DNA of 64,000 bases from Acinetobacter pittii. GTDB lineage: Bacteria > Pseudomonadota > Gammaproteobacteria > Pseudomonadales > Moraxellaceae. Position 1 is the stretch's first letter. Every line of letters begins with the position of its first letter. This document shows, piece by piece, positions 17,988 through 27,148 of this stretch. The notes beneath the pieces were generated by a model. That model made no database searches, was not told the origin of the DNA, and saw only the letters and a program-made list of their open reading frames with translations. The position numbers were made by a program, and so were the translations under genes. The stretch is taken from contig NZ_CP139286.1 in the NCBI RefSeq assembly GCF_034067285.1, positions 1,488,001 to 1,552,000 on the forward strand, read 5' to 3'.

Positions 17988-18419
17988 TTATCCAGAAATG
18001 TACTGTTTTAACTGCTCAATGAGGTTCTTCTGGTCTTCCATTGCAGCTTTTACTAAGTCACCAATAGAGATAAATCCAACTAATTTTTCATTGTCTAGTA
18101 CAGGTAAGTGACGTAAGTGGCGGTCTGTCATGAGCTGTAAACACTCTTCAACCGTATTGTTTAGGCTTACCGTAATCACTTTTGATGTCATAATTTCAGC
18201 AACTGTGGTGCTATATGAAGAACGTTCCATCAGTGTCACTTTTCGCGTGTAGTCACGTTCAGATAAAATTCCAACAACTTTTTCGCCGTCTGCTACGACA
18301 AGTGCACCAATCCCTTTATCTGCCATGATCTTAATTGCTTCAAGGACAGTGGCTTCTGGAGAAATTGTAAAAATATCTTGCTCTGATTTGTTTTTGATTA
18401 CTTGTGCAACGATTGTCAT
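17988..18419 (-). CDS. CBS-pair domain protein
   Basis: From ATG 18419 (AGGA 8 bases upstream) the product is 143 residues made almost wholly of two CBS motifs: ATVLEAIKIMADKGIGALVVADGEKVVGILSERDY (residues about 23-57) and NTVEECLQLMTDRHLRHLPVLDNEKLVGFISIGDL (about 93-127). CBS pairs bind adenosine nucleotides and sense energy state. Stand-alone CBS proteins of this size are widespread, but their target is not known. No operon partner. Confidence 0.88.
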   Translation of the reverse strand: MTIVAQVIKNKSEQDIFTISPEATVLEAIKIMADKGIGALVVADGEKVVGILSERDYTRKVTLMERSSYSTTVAEIMTSKVITVSLNNTVEECLQLMTDRHLRHLPVLDNEKLVGFISIGDLVKAAMEDQKNLIEQLKQYISG

Positions 18420-18566
18420 TTCTTCTGTCCTGTGTTTTATCATTTTGTTTTAAATTAGCTTGATTTTATAAAAATGCAAAGACTTGATAGTCATTCAAAT
18501 ATAAGTTTTGCATTCAAGCGTTCAAAAAGCATTCTATATTGATTGCTAAAAAGCTAAAGAAAAAGT

Positions 18567-18941
18567 TTAAGCTCCTTGCCAATGGGGATGTTTAAAAAAG
18601 AAATGATGCATTTGCTGAGTAGATAGCTTTAATTTTCTATGAGATGAATTAAACAAAGCAGGAGTGACGTTAAGTCGAGTTAAGGTGGGTAATAAAGACT
18701 CATGGAAATCTTTAGGGGTAATTCTTCTAGGTTTGTAATGTGGCCAATGCTCTTTTGCATAGCGATGTGCCTGCAATCCGTTAAGCCAAAAAGGGAAAAT
18801 AAAATCTTCCTGATCTGATTTAATTGCCCATCCTTGATGAAATAAACCCCAAAGAACCCCGCAGTACATCATGGTTCTTAAAATATAAATCTTAATCATC
18901 AAGTCTCTTGAAACCGGTTGTAGATTACTTAAACTATTCAT
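18567..18941 (-). CDS. DUF2750-type protein
   Basis: The 124-residue product contains the order of motifs typical of the DUF2750 family: GVLWGLFHQGWAIKSDQEDFIFPFWLNGLQAHRYAKEHWPHYKPRRI, spanning residues about 28-75, then FHESLLPTLTRLNV. It is presumably cytoplasmic and its biochemical role is unknown. Nothing around it suggests a function. Confidence 0.7.
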   Translation of the reverse strand: MNSLSNLQPVSRDLMIKIYILRTMMYCGVLWGLFHQGWAIKSDQEDFIFPFWLNGLQAHRYAKEHWPHYKPRRITPKDFHESLLPTLTRLNVTPALFNSSHRKLKLSTQQMHHFFFKHPHWQGA

Positions 18942-19202
18942 TGTGAATTTAATGGTTCTTAACTTGTCTTGCTTATTATAAAAAAATCAGATGACATTTC
19001 AGTTTAAACAGGTATCAAATCGTAAACAAATATTCCAGCTATGAAATTCTTTTCATTTACTTATAGTGTCTGAAGTTTTAAATCAATTGATAACTTTGGT
19101 TTTTTTATAGGTATAAAAACGCCACCTGAATAAGACAAAGCGATTAAAGCTTTGGTGAAGCGCAAGAAGAGATAAGTTGATAAATTTGGATTTTACAGGC
19201 GT

Positions 19203-19226
19203 AAAAAAACGCCACCTAAGTGACGT
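19203..19226 (-). terminator. Terminator of the Sel1-like gene
   Basis: Stem ACGCCAC / GTGACGT (one G-T pair) with a 4-base loop and seven T on the minus strand. A 13-base copy of part of it (AAAAACGCCACCT) recurs 90 bp to the left at 19115-19127. Confidence 0.65.
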
Positions 19227-19230
19227 CTCT

Positions 19231-19464
19231 TTATGCTTGCATTGTGGCTAACTTTTGCCAATATTGTGCTTTAAGTGAGTCACGTTCAACACGGAAACCT
19301 TGATAATACAATTCTGCTAAAAACAGAGCGGCTTTACCGTGCCCAGCGCGAGCAACTTCTTCTAACTGTGCAACTGCATCCTGAAAATTCATTTGAGAGT
19401 GAATAGTGTTTACTGCAGTTGCGTATACATGTTCTAAATCATGATGAGAGATACGTTGAATCAT
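19231..19464 (-). CDS. Small Sel1-repeat-like protein
   Basis: A 77-residue protein whose C-terminal half (ARAGHGKAALFLAELYYQGF followed by RVERDSLKAQYWQKLA) matches one Sel1-like helical repeat; such repeats mediate protein contacts. The N-terminal helix is unassigned. A good AAGGAG lies before ATG 19464. It is shorter than most Sel1 proteins, which carry several repeats. Monocistronic with its own terminator. Confidence 0.65.
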   Translation of the reverse strand: MIQRISHHDLEHVYATAVNTIHSQMNFQDAVAQLEEVARAGHGKAALFLAELYYQGFRVERDSLKAQYWQKLATMQA

Positions 19465-19680
19465 ATAAAACTCCTTATTGTAATTATGATTACTTTTTCT
19501 AAAGGCCAGTGCCTTTAAATTAATTTAACTTAGTATTGTTAAACTAATATTACAAATTAATGGATTTGTCAACTATTGGTGCAAACCACTTTATTCACTA
19601 TTAGGATACATGATTAAACATTATTCACAAATAATTTTGAGTAAAATCAATATGAGAATAAAAGACAAGGAGAATAAAAT

Positions 19681-20040
19681 ATGACAAATACTATCGATGG
19701 CTTTGTTTTTGATACTCCACCTAGAGAGGAACAAATCATAGAACTAGCCCATTATCATCGTAAACTATTAGATGAAGCGATCTTTCATCAAGAGATCCAT
19801 TTAGGGGATTATTGTCTTGCTCAGCGCAAAAGAGTATTTGATTTCGCTCGGCATTTGGAACCAGCACAAAAAAACTGGTTTTATCAAGTGTATGATGGCG
19901 AACTGAGAAAAATTGCTGATGAAGACGAGTTGCATCCAGCAGATGCAGAAGAAGGATTAAGTATCTTTGCTATGTTTTTAGTCTTGGTGATTATTGCGGC
20001 AATATTATACTTTTCTGTCATTCGTTCACTAATAAGCTAA
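19681..20040 (+). CDS. Hypothetical tail-anchored membrane protein
   Basis: The 119-residue protein has a charged, helical cytoplasmic part (PPREEQIIELAHYHRKLLDEAIF, residues about 13-35) and one C-terminal membrane helix (FAMFLVLVIIAAILYFSVI, about 97-115). A clear AAGGAG is placed 8 bases before the ATG. The single terminal helix suggests a tail-anchored inner-membrane protein. No family recognised. A stable hairpin follows it. Confidence 0.6.
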   Translation: MTNTIDGFVFDTPPREEQIIELAHYHRKLLDEAIFHQEIHLGDYCLAQRKRVFDFARHLEPAQKNWFYQVYDGELRKIADEDELHPADAEEGLSIFAMFLVLVIIAAILYFSVIRSLIS

Positions 20041-20048
20041 GTATTATT

Positions 20049-20082
20049 ATCCAGTAAGGTACGATTCTTGGCCTTACTGGAT
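20049..20082 (+). terminator. Hairpin after the 119-aa gene
   Basis: Perfect 11-bp stem ATCCAGTAAGG / CCTTACTGGAT with a 12-base loop. The following T tract is poor, so it may act as an RNA-stabilising hairpin rather than a strong terminator. Confidence 0.5.
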
Positions 20083-20139
20083 GTTTGATCTTGTGCTTAT
20101 GAGTATTGAACCCTACACTACACTAATTCGAGGTAGGTC

Positions 20140-20466
20140 ATGCTCATATTCAAACAAAATTTCCTTAAATTAAAGTCTGAGTTAAAAATTGATCAATGTT
20201 TTAACCTATTTGTGGTTATTGTCATTGGCTGTATTTTTGTGCTGTCATATTTAGCATTACTTCGGCCTATTAGTCCGAATCAATATCAACGAATTGTACA
20301 ACTCTCTCATCAGGCAACTTATCCAAGAACTCAAGATATGGCTGAGTTACTCATGACTCAATCTGAAATTCATAGAGCAGAGTATTTAAAGTTAATGCAT
20401 GCATACCAATTTGAAGGTGCTCATATTAAGCAATACCCAGCACTAGCCCAGGAAGATATGCAATAA
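20140..20466 (+). CDS. Hypothetical single-span membrane protein
   Basis: A 108-residue product with one membrane helix near residues 22-42 (NLFVVIVIGCIFVLSYLALL) and a soluble C-terminal part (MAELLMTQSEIHRAEYLKLM). Family not recognised. It precedes ftsY by 120 bases on the same strand and may share transcription with it, but there is no overlap that demands this. Confidence 0.55.
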   Translation: MLIFKQNFLKLKSELKIDQCFNLFVVIVIGCIFVLSYLALLRPISPNQYQRIVQLSHQATYPRTQDMAELLMTQSEIHRAEYLKLMHAYQFEGAHIKQYPALAQEDMQ

Positions 20467-20585
20467 ATTGGTTATCGAGATAAATCTTGGTTTCCAAAGC
20501 TTTTTGAGCACTATTGTGGCAGGCAAAAGTTTGAATTTATGCTAAACTTTATCTTTTTTAACACGCTGCTTTTCAAGGAATCCGC

Positions 20586-21698
20586 ATGGAGCAACAATCG
20601 AATATGCAAAATAAATTCTTGATAGATGCTGAGATCGGTGATGACGATGTCACATTACCTAATTTACCTGCTATCGATATTCCCATCGTTGAATCTCCTG
20701 TTAAATCACAAGAAAATATTGAAGTAGCTAAAGTTGAATTAGCTCCTTCAGAAACAGCGGTCGAACAACCAAAAACTGGTTTCTTTGGCCGAATGAAAGA
20801 GGGTTTAACCAAAACTCGTCGTAATTTCGCTGATGGTATGGTCAATATCTTGATTGGCGGAAAGGAAATTGACGATGAGTTACTTGAGGAAGTTGAAGAG
20901 CAATTACTGGTTGCAGACATTGGCGTCGAAGCAACTAAAACGATCATTACCAACTTAACAGAGCGTACAGCTCGTGGCGATTTGATCTATTCTCATTCTT
21001 TATATAAAGCCTTACAAGAAGAGCTGGTTGCTTTATTGGCTCCCCGTGTGAAACCTTTGCATATTGACCCTAATAAATCACCGTATGTAATTTTGATGGT
21101 TGGGGTAAATGGTGTTGGTAAAACTACTACTATTGGTAAGTTAGCTAAACGTTTGCAAGGGGAAGGTAAAAAAGTAATGTTGGCTGCTGGGGATACGTTC
21201 CGTGCCGCAGCGACTGAACAATTACAGATCTGGGGTGAACGTAACGATATCTCAGTAGTTGCCCAAGGCCATGGGGCTGATAGTGCTTCTGTTATTTTTG
21301 ATGCTTTTGAAAGTGCTCGTGCTAAAGGAATTGACGTATTAATTGCAGATACGGCAGGTCGTTTACATAATAAGAGCAATTTAATGGAAGAGCTCAAAAA
21401 AGTTAAACGTGTTATGCAAAAAATTGATGCCACTGCACCTCATGAAATTATGTTGGTGGTAGATGCGGGTACAGGGCAAAATGCGATTAACCAAGTACAA
21501 GAGTTTGATCAAGCTGTAGGTTTAACGGGTATTACCATTACTAAGTTAGATGGAACTGCGAAAGGTGGTGTGCTCTTTAATATTGCCAGTCGTACCCATG
21601 TGCCAATTCGTTTTATTGGTGTAGGTGAAAAAATTGATGATTTAAGACCATTCTCGGCTAAATCTTTTGTTGCAGCATTATTTGAAACTGATAAGTAA
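20586..21698 (+). CDS. ftsY: Signal recognition particle receptor FtsY
   Basis: The SRP GTPase receptor docks ribosome-SRP complexes at the inner membrane for co-translational insertion. The 370 residues comprise an acidic N-terminal A region (1-65), the helical N domain (about 70-155) and the GTPase G domain with GVNGVGKTTT (about 173-182), DTFRAAA, DTAGR and TKLDGTAKGG. AAGGA lies 6 bases before the ATG. It is not linked to ftsE/ftsX here. A strong terminator follows. Confidence 0.96.
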   Translation: MEQQSNMQNKFLIDAEIGDDDVTLPNLPAIDIPIVESPVKSQENIEVAKVELAPSETAVEQPKTGFFGRMKEGLTKTRRNFADGMVNILIGGKEIDDELLEEVEEQLLVADIGVEATKTIITNLTERTARGDLIYSHSLYKALQEELVALLAPRVKPLHIDPNKSPYVILMVGVNGVGKTTTIGKLAKRLQGEGKKVMLAAGDTFRAAATEQLQIWGERNDISVVAQGHGADSASVIFDAFESARAKGIDVLIADTAGRLHNKSNLMEELKKVKRVMQKIDATAPHEIMLVVDAGTGQNAINQVQEFDQAVGLTGITITKLDGTAKGGVLFNIASRTHVPIRFIGVGEKIDDLRPFSAKSFVAALFETDK

Positions 21699-21714
21699 AT
21701 TGTTTATTAATCTT

Positions 21715-21746
21715 AAAAAGCTTCACTAAATCGTGAAGCTTTTTTT
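21715..21746 (+). terminator. Terminator of ftsY
   Basis: Stem AAAAAGCTTCAC / GTGAAGCTTTTT with a 6-base loop and a T tract. Confidence 0.9.
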
Positions 21747-21886
21747 ATATCTATATCTTTTTTTATTGTTGCGAAAATAAAACGAACTGTCATATTTTTA
21801 ATGCTGATTATAAAAAATGACTTTAATACACTGTATTCATTCCCAAACAACGACTCTTGGTCAACCAATAGATAGGAAATAACAAA

Positions 21887-22483
21887 ATGTCTACTTTCTT
21901 AGATAAAATTAAAAACCGTCGTACTATTTATGCAATTGGTAAAAATGTTGCATTAGATCGCACAAAAATTGAAGAAACAATTCGTGAAGCGGTTAAACAT
22001 AGTCCTTCATCATTCAACTCACAATCTTCACGTGTTGTGACTCTATATGGTGAGTCACATGCTAAATTTTGGAATTTAGTTCGTGAAGCATTACGTAAAA
22101 TTGTTCCTGCAGATTCTTTTGCGGGCACAAATGCAAAAATTGATAGCTTTGTTGCTGGTGTTGGTACGGTTTTATTTTATGAAGACCAAGCTGTGGTTAA
22201 AAGCTTACAAGAGCAATTCGAATTATATGCAGACAACTTCCCAGTATGGTCTGAACACTCAAGTGCGATTGCTCAATTTGCAACTTGGACTGCGCTTTCA
22301 GAGCTTGGTTTAGGTGCATCTTTACAGCACTATAACCCGATTGTTGATGCAGATGCAGCTGAAGCTTTTGATGTTCCAACAAATTGGAAACTACGTGCTC
22401 AACTAGTATTTGGTTCGGTTGAAGCACCAGCAGGCGAAAAAGCATTTATTAATGATGCTGATCGTTTCAAAACTTTTAATTAA
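21887..22483 (+). CDS. Nitroreductase-family oxidoreductase
   Basis: A 198-residue FMN-binding nitroreductase-type protein. The N-terminal KIKNRRTIYAIGKNV and EAVKHSPSSFNSQSSRVV carry the RR.I and SPSSFNSQ flavin-contact motifs. ALSELGLGASLQHYN is the second conserved region. Relatives (HBN1/YdgI subgroup) reduce nitroaromatics or quinones with NAD(P)H; the physiological substrate is unknown. It is monocistronic, cytoplasmic, between two clear terminators. Confidence 0.85.
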   Translation: MSTFLDKIKNRRTIYAIGKNVALDRTKIEETIREAVKHSPSSFNSQSSRVVTLYGESHAKFWNLVREALRKIVPADSFAGTNAKIDSFVAGVGTVLFYEDQAVVKSLQEQFELYADNFPVWSEHSSAIAQFATWTALSELGLGASLQHYNPIVDADAAEAFDVPTNWKLRAQLVFGSVEAPAGEKAFINDADRFKTFN

Positions 22484-22493
22484 TTGAAAGTTA

Positions 22494-22520
22494 AAAAAAG
22501 CACCTATTTAGGTGCTTTTT
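22494..22520 (+). terminator. Terminator of the nitroreductase gene
   Basis: Stem AAAAAGCACCTA / TAGGTGCTTTTT, followed by more T residues. Confidence 0.9.
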
Positions 22521-22697
22521 TATTTTTTTAGAATGAGTAGGTAGGTTAACCAAATTGAAAACTAATAAAATGCAGGTAGATATTTCAAAATAAAAAAACA
22601 AGAAATTAGCCTATCACTGTACTGTCATAAAATAGTCACAATCATATTGCATATTGCTCATGATTTAATAGCTTATCAAACACAGAGAAAGAGACAG

Positions 22698-23369
22698 ATG
22701 ACTTTAAGATTAGGTGTTGCTGCAATTGGTTTATTACTCAGCGGTTCGGTATTTTCAGCAGTTACAATTACAGCACCAGAGGAAATTGTAATCCTTGCGG
22801 TGAATGGTCAGGAAGTCAACTCTGGATTATTTCGTTCATCTAAAAATAATTATAAAGTTGATGCAGGGGAAACGAGCTTAAGTGTGCGCTATCAAGAATA
22901 CTTTGAGCATTTAAATGGTGAACATGACATTATTAAATCTGGAGTAGTTACGATTCGAACTCCAGCACTCCAAGATGGGCAAACTTATAAGCTTGCAATG
23001 GTAGATGCACCAAAACAATTTGAACAAGCTAAGAAATATGCGGAGCAGCCAACAGTGGCTTTGTATAGTGCAAATAATGAATTAATCGTAAAACAAACTG
23101 GTGCAAACAATGAGGCAAAACCTTGGTTTGCAACGGGTTTATTAGGTAAGGTTACTGACTTTACGACTAAATCATCAAAATCACAGCCTGAGGCAGTGTA
23201 TGCATCTGCTAAACCTATTGCTACACAGGTTGCTGTTCTAGTTCCCACGTCTATGCCAGTAGCGGGTGTAGCACAAACGAATGATCAACGTTTAGTTGAA
23301 ACTTGGCAGAAAGCTTCTAAAGCTGAGCGTCAAAAATTTATGGCGTGGTTAGCTGAACAATCGAATTAA
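22698..23369 (+). CDS. DUF2057 (YccT-like) periplasmic protein
   Basis: From ATG 22698 the product is 223 residues with a cleavable signal peptide (MTLRLGVAAIGLLLSGSVFSA). The mature part shows features of the DUF2057 family: ITAPEEIVILAVNGQEV at its start, then VDAGETSLSVRYQEYFE and TPALQDGQTYKLAM. Family members are secreted to the periplasm; E. coli YccT has been linked to curli control, which cannot be assumed here. The long C-terminal Ala/Val-rich part is poorly conserved. The frame is open 17 codons further upstream but without a signal at its start. Confidence 0.75.
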   Translation: MTLRLGVAAIGLLLSGSVFSAVTITAPEEIVILAVNGQEVNSGLFRSSKNNYKVDAGETSLSVRYQEYFEHLNGEHDIIKSGVVTIRTPALQDGQTYKLAMVDAPKQFEQAKKYAEQPTVALYSANNELIVKQTGANNEAKPWFATGLLGKVTDFTTKSSKSQPEAVYASAKPIATQVAVLVPTSMPVAGVAQTNDQRLVETWQKASKAERQKFMAWLAEQSN

Positions 23370-23404
23370 TTTAATATTAGTACCCATTACATTAGTTGAA
23401 ATGA

Positions 23405-23430
23405 AAAAGGACCTCAGATGAGGTCCTTTT
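23405..23430. terminator. Bidirectional terminator between the DUF2057 gene and the cyd operon
   Basis: Perfect 11-bp stem AAAAGGACCTC / GAGGTCCTTTT with loop AGAT between convergent genes. Confidence 0.9.
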
Positions 23431-23434
23431 GGAT

Positions 23435-23734
23435 TTAGGTTAGAAACCAGATGTAATAACCTAGAAACATGAGAGGCCAAGCCACCCATGGGCTAAATAG
23501 CCATTTCCATAACCAGAAGTTGGGTACGAAACCCACTCCATAAATAAAGCCACCAGAAATACCAATCATCACCAGCATAAGCTGGCTATGATTGTAGTGT
23601 CCATTAGCATCTAGCATGAGTGAAGGATAAACCAACAAAATTGCAGCAAGAGGCAATGCCAACAGAAAAGAAAGGGCCATTGCAAATGCTTGAGCTTTTC
23701 GATGATTTGATGCTGTCATTGCGTTTGCCATCAT
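23435..23734 (-). CDS. ybgE: cyd operon YbgE-type membrane protein
   Basis: A 99-residue protein with three hydrophobic spans (AFAMALSFLLALPLAAILLVY; LMLVMIGISGGFIYGVGFV; WVAWPLMFLGYYIWFL) and the length and operon position of YbgE, the last gene of cydAB operons. Its ATG follows the stop codon of cydX with no gap, so the two are translationally coupled. Its role in bd oxidase function is unclear even in well-studied species. Confidence 0.8.
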   Translation of the reverse strand: MMANAMTASNHRKAQAFAMALSFLLALPLAAILLVYPSLMLDANGHYNHSQLMLVMIGISGGFIYGVGFVPNFWLWKWLFSPWVAWPLMFLGYYIWFLT

Positions 23735-23836
23735 TTATTCCTCATCTAAATTTTGATGGTGTTCGATATACAGCGCGCTGAGTACACCCGCAAAACATGC
23801 CATCAAAATGCCTAGGATCCATGCGAAATACCACAT
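23735..23836 (-). CDS. cydX: Cytochrome bd oxidase small subunit CydX
   Basis: A 33-residue membrane peptide read directly from the sequence: MWYFAWILGIFMACFAGVLS followed by ALYIEHHQNLDEE. The MWYF/W start, single helix and acidic tail are those of CydX/YbgT, which stabilises the haem region of bd oxidase. AAGGAG stands 6 bases before its ATG. It lies 10 bases after cydB and abuts ybgE. Confidence 0.92.
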   Translation of the reverse strand: MWYFAWILGILMACFAGVLSALYIEHHQNLDEE

Positions 23837-23846
23837 AGTTTTCTCC

Positions 23847-24992
23847 TTAATACAAGCTATGCGAGTTTGACTCGATATGTTTGTTAGTGATGACTCCCCA
23901 CATTTTGTAATAAGACCAACTGGTATAGATCAAAATGAGAGGAACAAAAAGGCAGGCAGCGACAGTCATAACGCCTAAAGTCAGATGACTTGAGACAGCA
24001 TCCCACATCGTCAAACTGGAGTTAGGGTTGATACTAGAGGGAAGCAGAAATGGAAATAGAGCAAAGCCAGCAGTTAAAATTGCTCCTACAATCATTAAAC
24101 TTGTGCCAGTAAAACCTAAACCTGCTTTTGCTTTTGAAGATGCAAAAATTGCAATAATTGCACCTAATATGGCAATAACTGGAGCAACTTTAGTCATTGG
24201 ATAGGTGCTGTAATTGTTCATCCAACCCGGGTTACCATTGGTAATTACTTCTTTAGCTAAGGGGTTAAGCGCAGCATTTGGATCTATGGCAACAGCATAG
24301 CTATAACCGGGCACTTGTCCAAAATAGAGCCATGCTCCAATCACAAGGAAGCAAATTAAAAATACAATTGCCATAATTTGAGTGGCTTTGGCAGAGCGTT
24401 GTTTTAAAGCTTCATCTGTACGCAACATGAGCCATGCACCACCATGTGCACAAAGCATAGATAGACTCACAACTCCGCAAACTAAGGCAAATGGGTTGAG
24501 AAGCGCAAAAAAGCTACCTGAATATTCAGAGCGTAATGTGCTATCTAAACTAAAAGGAATGCCTAAGAACAAATTACCAAATGCCACACCAAATACAAGC
24601 GCTGGAACGGCACCGCCAATGCAAAGCCCCCAATCCCAAGAATTACGCCACTTGGTATTGTCTAGTTTAGAACGATAATCGAAGCCGACTGGTCTTAGGA
24701 AGAGTGCGAATAAAACCAACAACAGTGCCCAGTACATACCAGAGAAGGCAACGGAATAGACCATTGGCCACGCAGCAAATAGTGCACCACCTGCGGTGAT
24801 AAACCAGACCTGATTACCATCCCAATGCGGGGCAATGGTATTGATTGCAGCACGGCGCTCGCTATCAGTTTTTCCAACGAAAGGCATAAGAGCCATAGAA
24901 CCCATATCGAAGCCATCAGTTAGAGCAAAGCCGATCAGTAGTACGCCAACTAATACCCACCAAATGATTTTTAATAATTCATATTCAATCAT
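23847..24992 (-). CDS. cydB: Cytochrome bd ubiquinol oxidase subunit II
   Basis: This 381-residue integral membrane protein is the second large subunit of the bd quinol oxidase, a high-affinity O2-reducing enzyme. Seen: [21 protein letters not shown] at the N-terminus (the GFDMG motif typical of CydB), [21 protein letters not shown], and several more spans. Its ATG overlaps the TGA of cydA (ATGA), giving tight coupling. Confidence 0.96.
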   Translation of the reverse strand: MIEYELLKIIWWVLVGVLLIGFALTDGFDMGSMALMPFVGKTDSERRAAINTIAPHWDGNQVWFITAGGALFAAWPMVYSVAFSGMYWALLLVLFALFLRPVGFDYRSKLDNTKWRNSWDWGLCIGGAVPALVFGVAFGNLFLGIPFSLDSTLRSEYSGSFFALLNPFALVCGVVSLSMLCAHGGAWLMLRTDEALKQRSAKATQIMAIVFLICFLVIGAWLYFGQVPGYSYAVAIDPNAALNPLAKEVITNGNPGWMNNYSTYPMTKVAPVIAILGAIIAIFASSKAKAGLGFTGTSLMIVGAILTAGFALFPFLLPSSINPNSSLTMWDAVSSHLTLGVMTVAACLFVPLILIYTSWSYYKMWGVITNKHIESNSHSLY

Positions 24993-26575
24993 GATAAGGC
25001 CTCCCCATTAACAGCTGCTTTCGATTCTTGCTTTTCAAAATGATATTTGCCAGTGTGCAGGGAACTTGGCCCTAAACGAGCAAATTTGATCATTAAATAC
25101 ATTTCAATAATTAAAAGAGCGGTATAGAACGCTGCTAAAGCAAGGATTGAACCCCATACATCTCCAGTACTTAAACTAGAAGTAGAGAGATGAGTTGGTA
25201 AAATCTCACCAATGGACCATGGTTGACGGCCACCTTCAGCTACATACCAACCAGTTTGTGCAGCAATCCAAGGAAGCGGCAGCGCAAACAATGCGTATTT
25301 AAGTAACCAAGGTTTGTTTTCAGCATTTCTTTTGGCTACCGCCCAAGTTGCTAAAATGAAAAGTAATAGCATTAAAAAGCCAGAGGCAACCATTGCGCGG
25401 AAAGAGAAAAATAGTGCTGTAACATTTGGAACTGTATCTTTTACAGCGGCTTTAATATTTTGCTCACTTGCATCAACTACATTGGGTGCATATTTCTTAA
25501 GAAGTAGGCCATAACCTAAATCTTTTTGATTTTTTTCAAAAGAAGCCAATAACTCTGGTGAGCGATCACCTGCACGCAACTTTTCAAGGTCGGCATAGGC
25601 AAGCATACCGTTGCGAATACGAACTTCATGTTGTTGCATGAGATCTTTAAGGCCAGTAACTTCTTTAGTTGTTGAACGAGTTGCAATTAAACCTAACGCA
25701 TATGGAATTTTAACTGCGTAATCTGTCCGCATTTCTTCATGGTTTGGGACACCAAATAAAGTAAATGGAGCAGGAGCAGGGTGAGTATCCCATTCGGCTT
25801 CAATCGCAGCGAGTTTAGTTTTTTGAACATCTCCTAACTCGTAGCCAGATTCATCGCCTAACAAAATTACTGAAAGTGTAGATGCAAGACCGAAAATTGC
25901 AGCAATTGCAAATGAACGACGCGCGAATGGTAGATCGCGTTTCTTAAGTAAGTAATAACTTGAGATAGCCAGTACAAAAATTGCACCAGTTACATAACCC
26001 GCAGATACAGTGTGGACAAATTTCACTTGAGCTACTGGGTTAAAGATAAGCGCGCCGAAATCAACTAATTCCATACGCATCGTTTCAAAGTTAAATGCAG
26101 CACCTACCGGGTTTTGCATCCATCCATTAGCCACTAAAATCCAAAGCGCTGACATATTAGAACCTAGAGCGACTAACCATGTTACGCCTAGATGCTGAAC
26201 CTTACTTAAACGATCCCATCCAAAAAAGAATAACCCAATAAATGTAGACTCAAGGAAGAATGCCATAAGGCCTTCAATTGCTAATGGTGCACCAAAAATA
26301 TCACCTACATAATGTGAGTAATAAGCCCAGTTTGTTCCAAACTGAAACTCCATTGTTAAACCAGTGGTTACCCCTAAAGCAAAGTTAATACCAAATAATT
26401 TTCCCCAAAATTTAGTCATATCCTTGTAAATTTCTTTACCCGAAATGACATAGGTGGTTTCCATAATGGCAAGGATAAATGCCAAACCTAAAGTTAAAGG
26501 GACGAAAAGAAAGTGATACATTGCGGTCATCGCAAATTGAAACCGCGAAAGATCAACCACGCTTTCAGAAATCAT
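24989..26575 (-). CDS. cydA: Cytochrome bd ubiquinol oxidase subunit I
   Basis: A 528-residue catalytic subunit carrying haems b558, b595 and d, oxidising ubiquinol at the periplasmic side. The N-terminal [20 protein letters not shown] carries a haem-ligand His (about residue 21). Its length and the long hydrophilic loop (about 240-390, with [17 protein letters not shown]) indicate the long Q-loop type, as in E. coli. AAGGAG is 8 bases before ATG 26575, and that ATG shares one base with the cydP stop (TGATG); the TTG one codon upstream is less likely. Confidence 0.96.
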   Translation of the reverse strand: MISESVVDLSRFQFAMTAMYHFLFVPLTLGLAFILAIMETTYVISGKEIYKDMTKFWGKLFGINFALGVTTGLTMEFQFGTNWAYYSHYVGDIFGAPLAIEGLMAFFLESTFIGLFFFGWDRLSKVQHLGVTWLVALGSNMSALWILVANGWMQNPVGAAFNFETMRMELVDFGALIFNPVAQVKFVHTVSAGYVTGAIFVLAISSYYLLKKRDLPFARRSFAIAAIFGLASTLSVILLGDESGYELGDVQKTKLAAIEAEWDTHPAPAPFTLFGVPNHEEMRTDYAVKIPYALGLIATRSTTKEVTGLKDLMQQHEVRIRNGMLAYADLEKLRAGDRSPELLASFEKNQKDLGYGLLLKKYAPNVVDASEQNIKAAVKDTVPNVTALFFSFRAMVASGFLMLLLFILATWAVAKRNAENKPWLLKYALFALPLPWIAAQTGWYVAEGGRQPWSIGEILPTHLSTSSLSTGDVWGSILALAAFYTALLIIEMYLMIKFARLGPSSLHTGKYHFEKQESKAAVNGEALS

Positions 26576-26769
26576 CAACGTGTCTCCTTAATGTGGGAAA
26601 TGTTATCGCCAGCAATATGCTCGGCGACCTGATTGTCAAAATTTTTGGGGATGGTGGGAGCATCAAACCAAATATGTTTAATCGTTAAAAGAAGCACTAT
26701 TTTTATTATTAGAATAATAGTGATTTCTTTAATTAAACGGCTGTTAAGTTTTTTAAAATTAAGGCTCAT
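26575..26769 (-). CDS. cydP: Cytochrome oxidase putative small subunit CydP
   Basis: A 64-residue protein with one membrane helix ([21 protein letters not shown]) followed by a short conserved [15 protein letters not shown] segment. Its size, helix and position directly upstream of cydA match the small CydP proteins reported in some bd oxidase operons. GAGG lies 8 bases before the ATG. It is the first gene of the operon cydP-cydA-cydB-cydX-ybgE. The function is inferred from position and shape. Confidence 0.8.
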   Translation of the reverse strand: MSLNFKKLNSRLIKEITIILIIKIVLLLTIKHIWFDAPTIPKNFDNQVAEHIAGDNISHIKETR

Positions 26770-26905
26770 AAATTAAACCTCATTTGATATTAATTTTATT
26801 ATTAAATAAAATATAATAAAAATAAACATTAAATATATTTTAAATAAATATTTAAATAATTAAATTAAATAAAACAATGGCTTAATATTTGAAAATAAAT
26901 ACTTT

Positions 26906-27052
26906 ACTAAAATAGTTTGAATTAATTATTAATTCCTACTAAAACACTTATAAATAAATTTTTTAAGTTGATTAAAATAGTTTGTTTTAAATTAATACCA
27001 ACTAAAATGGTCTTGTATAATATTTGTAAATTTTATTTCAAACTAAATTAGT
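26906..27052 (-). promoter_or_regulatory. Phased repeat array and promoter of the cyd operon
   Basis: Five related 11-mers are seen: ACTAAAATAGT (26906), ACTAAAACACT (26938), ATTAAAATAGT (26971), ACTAAAATGGT (27001) and ACTAAATTAGT (27042). Their starts are 32, 33, 30 and 41 bp apart, near whole numbers of helical turns. A leftward promoter TTGAAA (27036-27041) and TATACA (27014-27019), 16 bp apart, fits between the two right-hand copies. One copy overlaps the -35 edge and one sits just past the -10. This suggests a repressor array; the regulator is unknown. The rest of 26770-27148 is AT-rich with nothing else evident. Confidence 0.55.
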
Positions 27053-27148
27053 CAGGATAGTAAATAATTAATTAAAAAGGAAAATAATAAAATGCAGGCG
27101 TAATAAACCTGGCAAAAAATAATAAGGAAATAGAAAGTTGATTAGGGA

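Noticed and set aside
20573..21433. Long minus-strand frames (126 and 146 codons) opposite ftsY
   Set aside because: They mirror FtsY codons and give Ser/Leu-rich sequences with no domain pattern.
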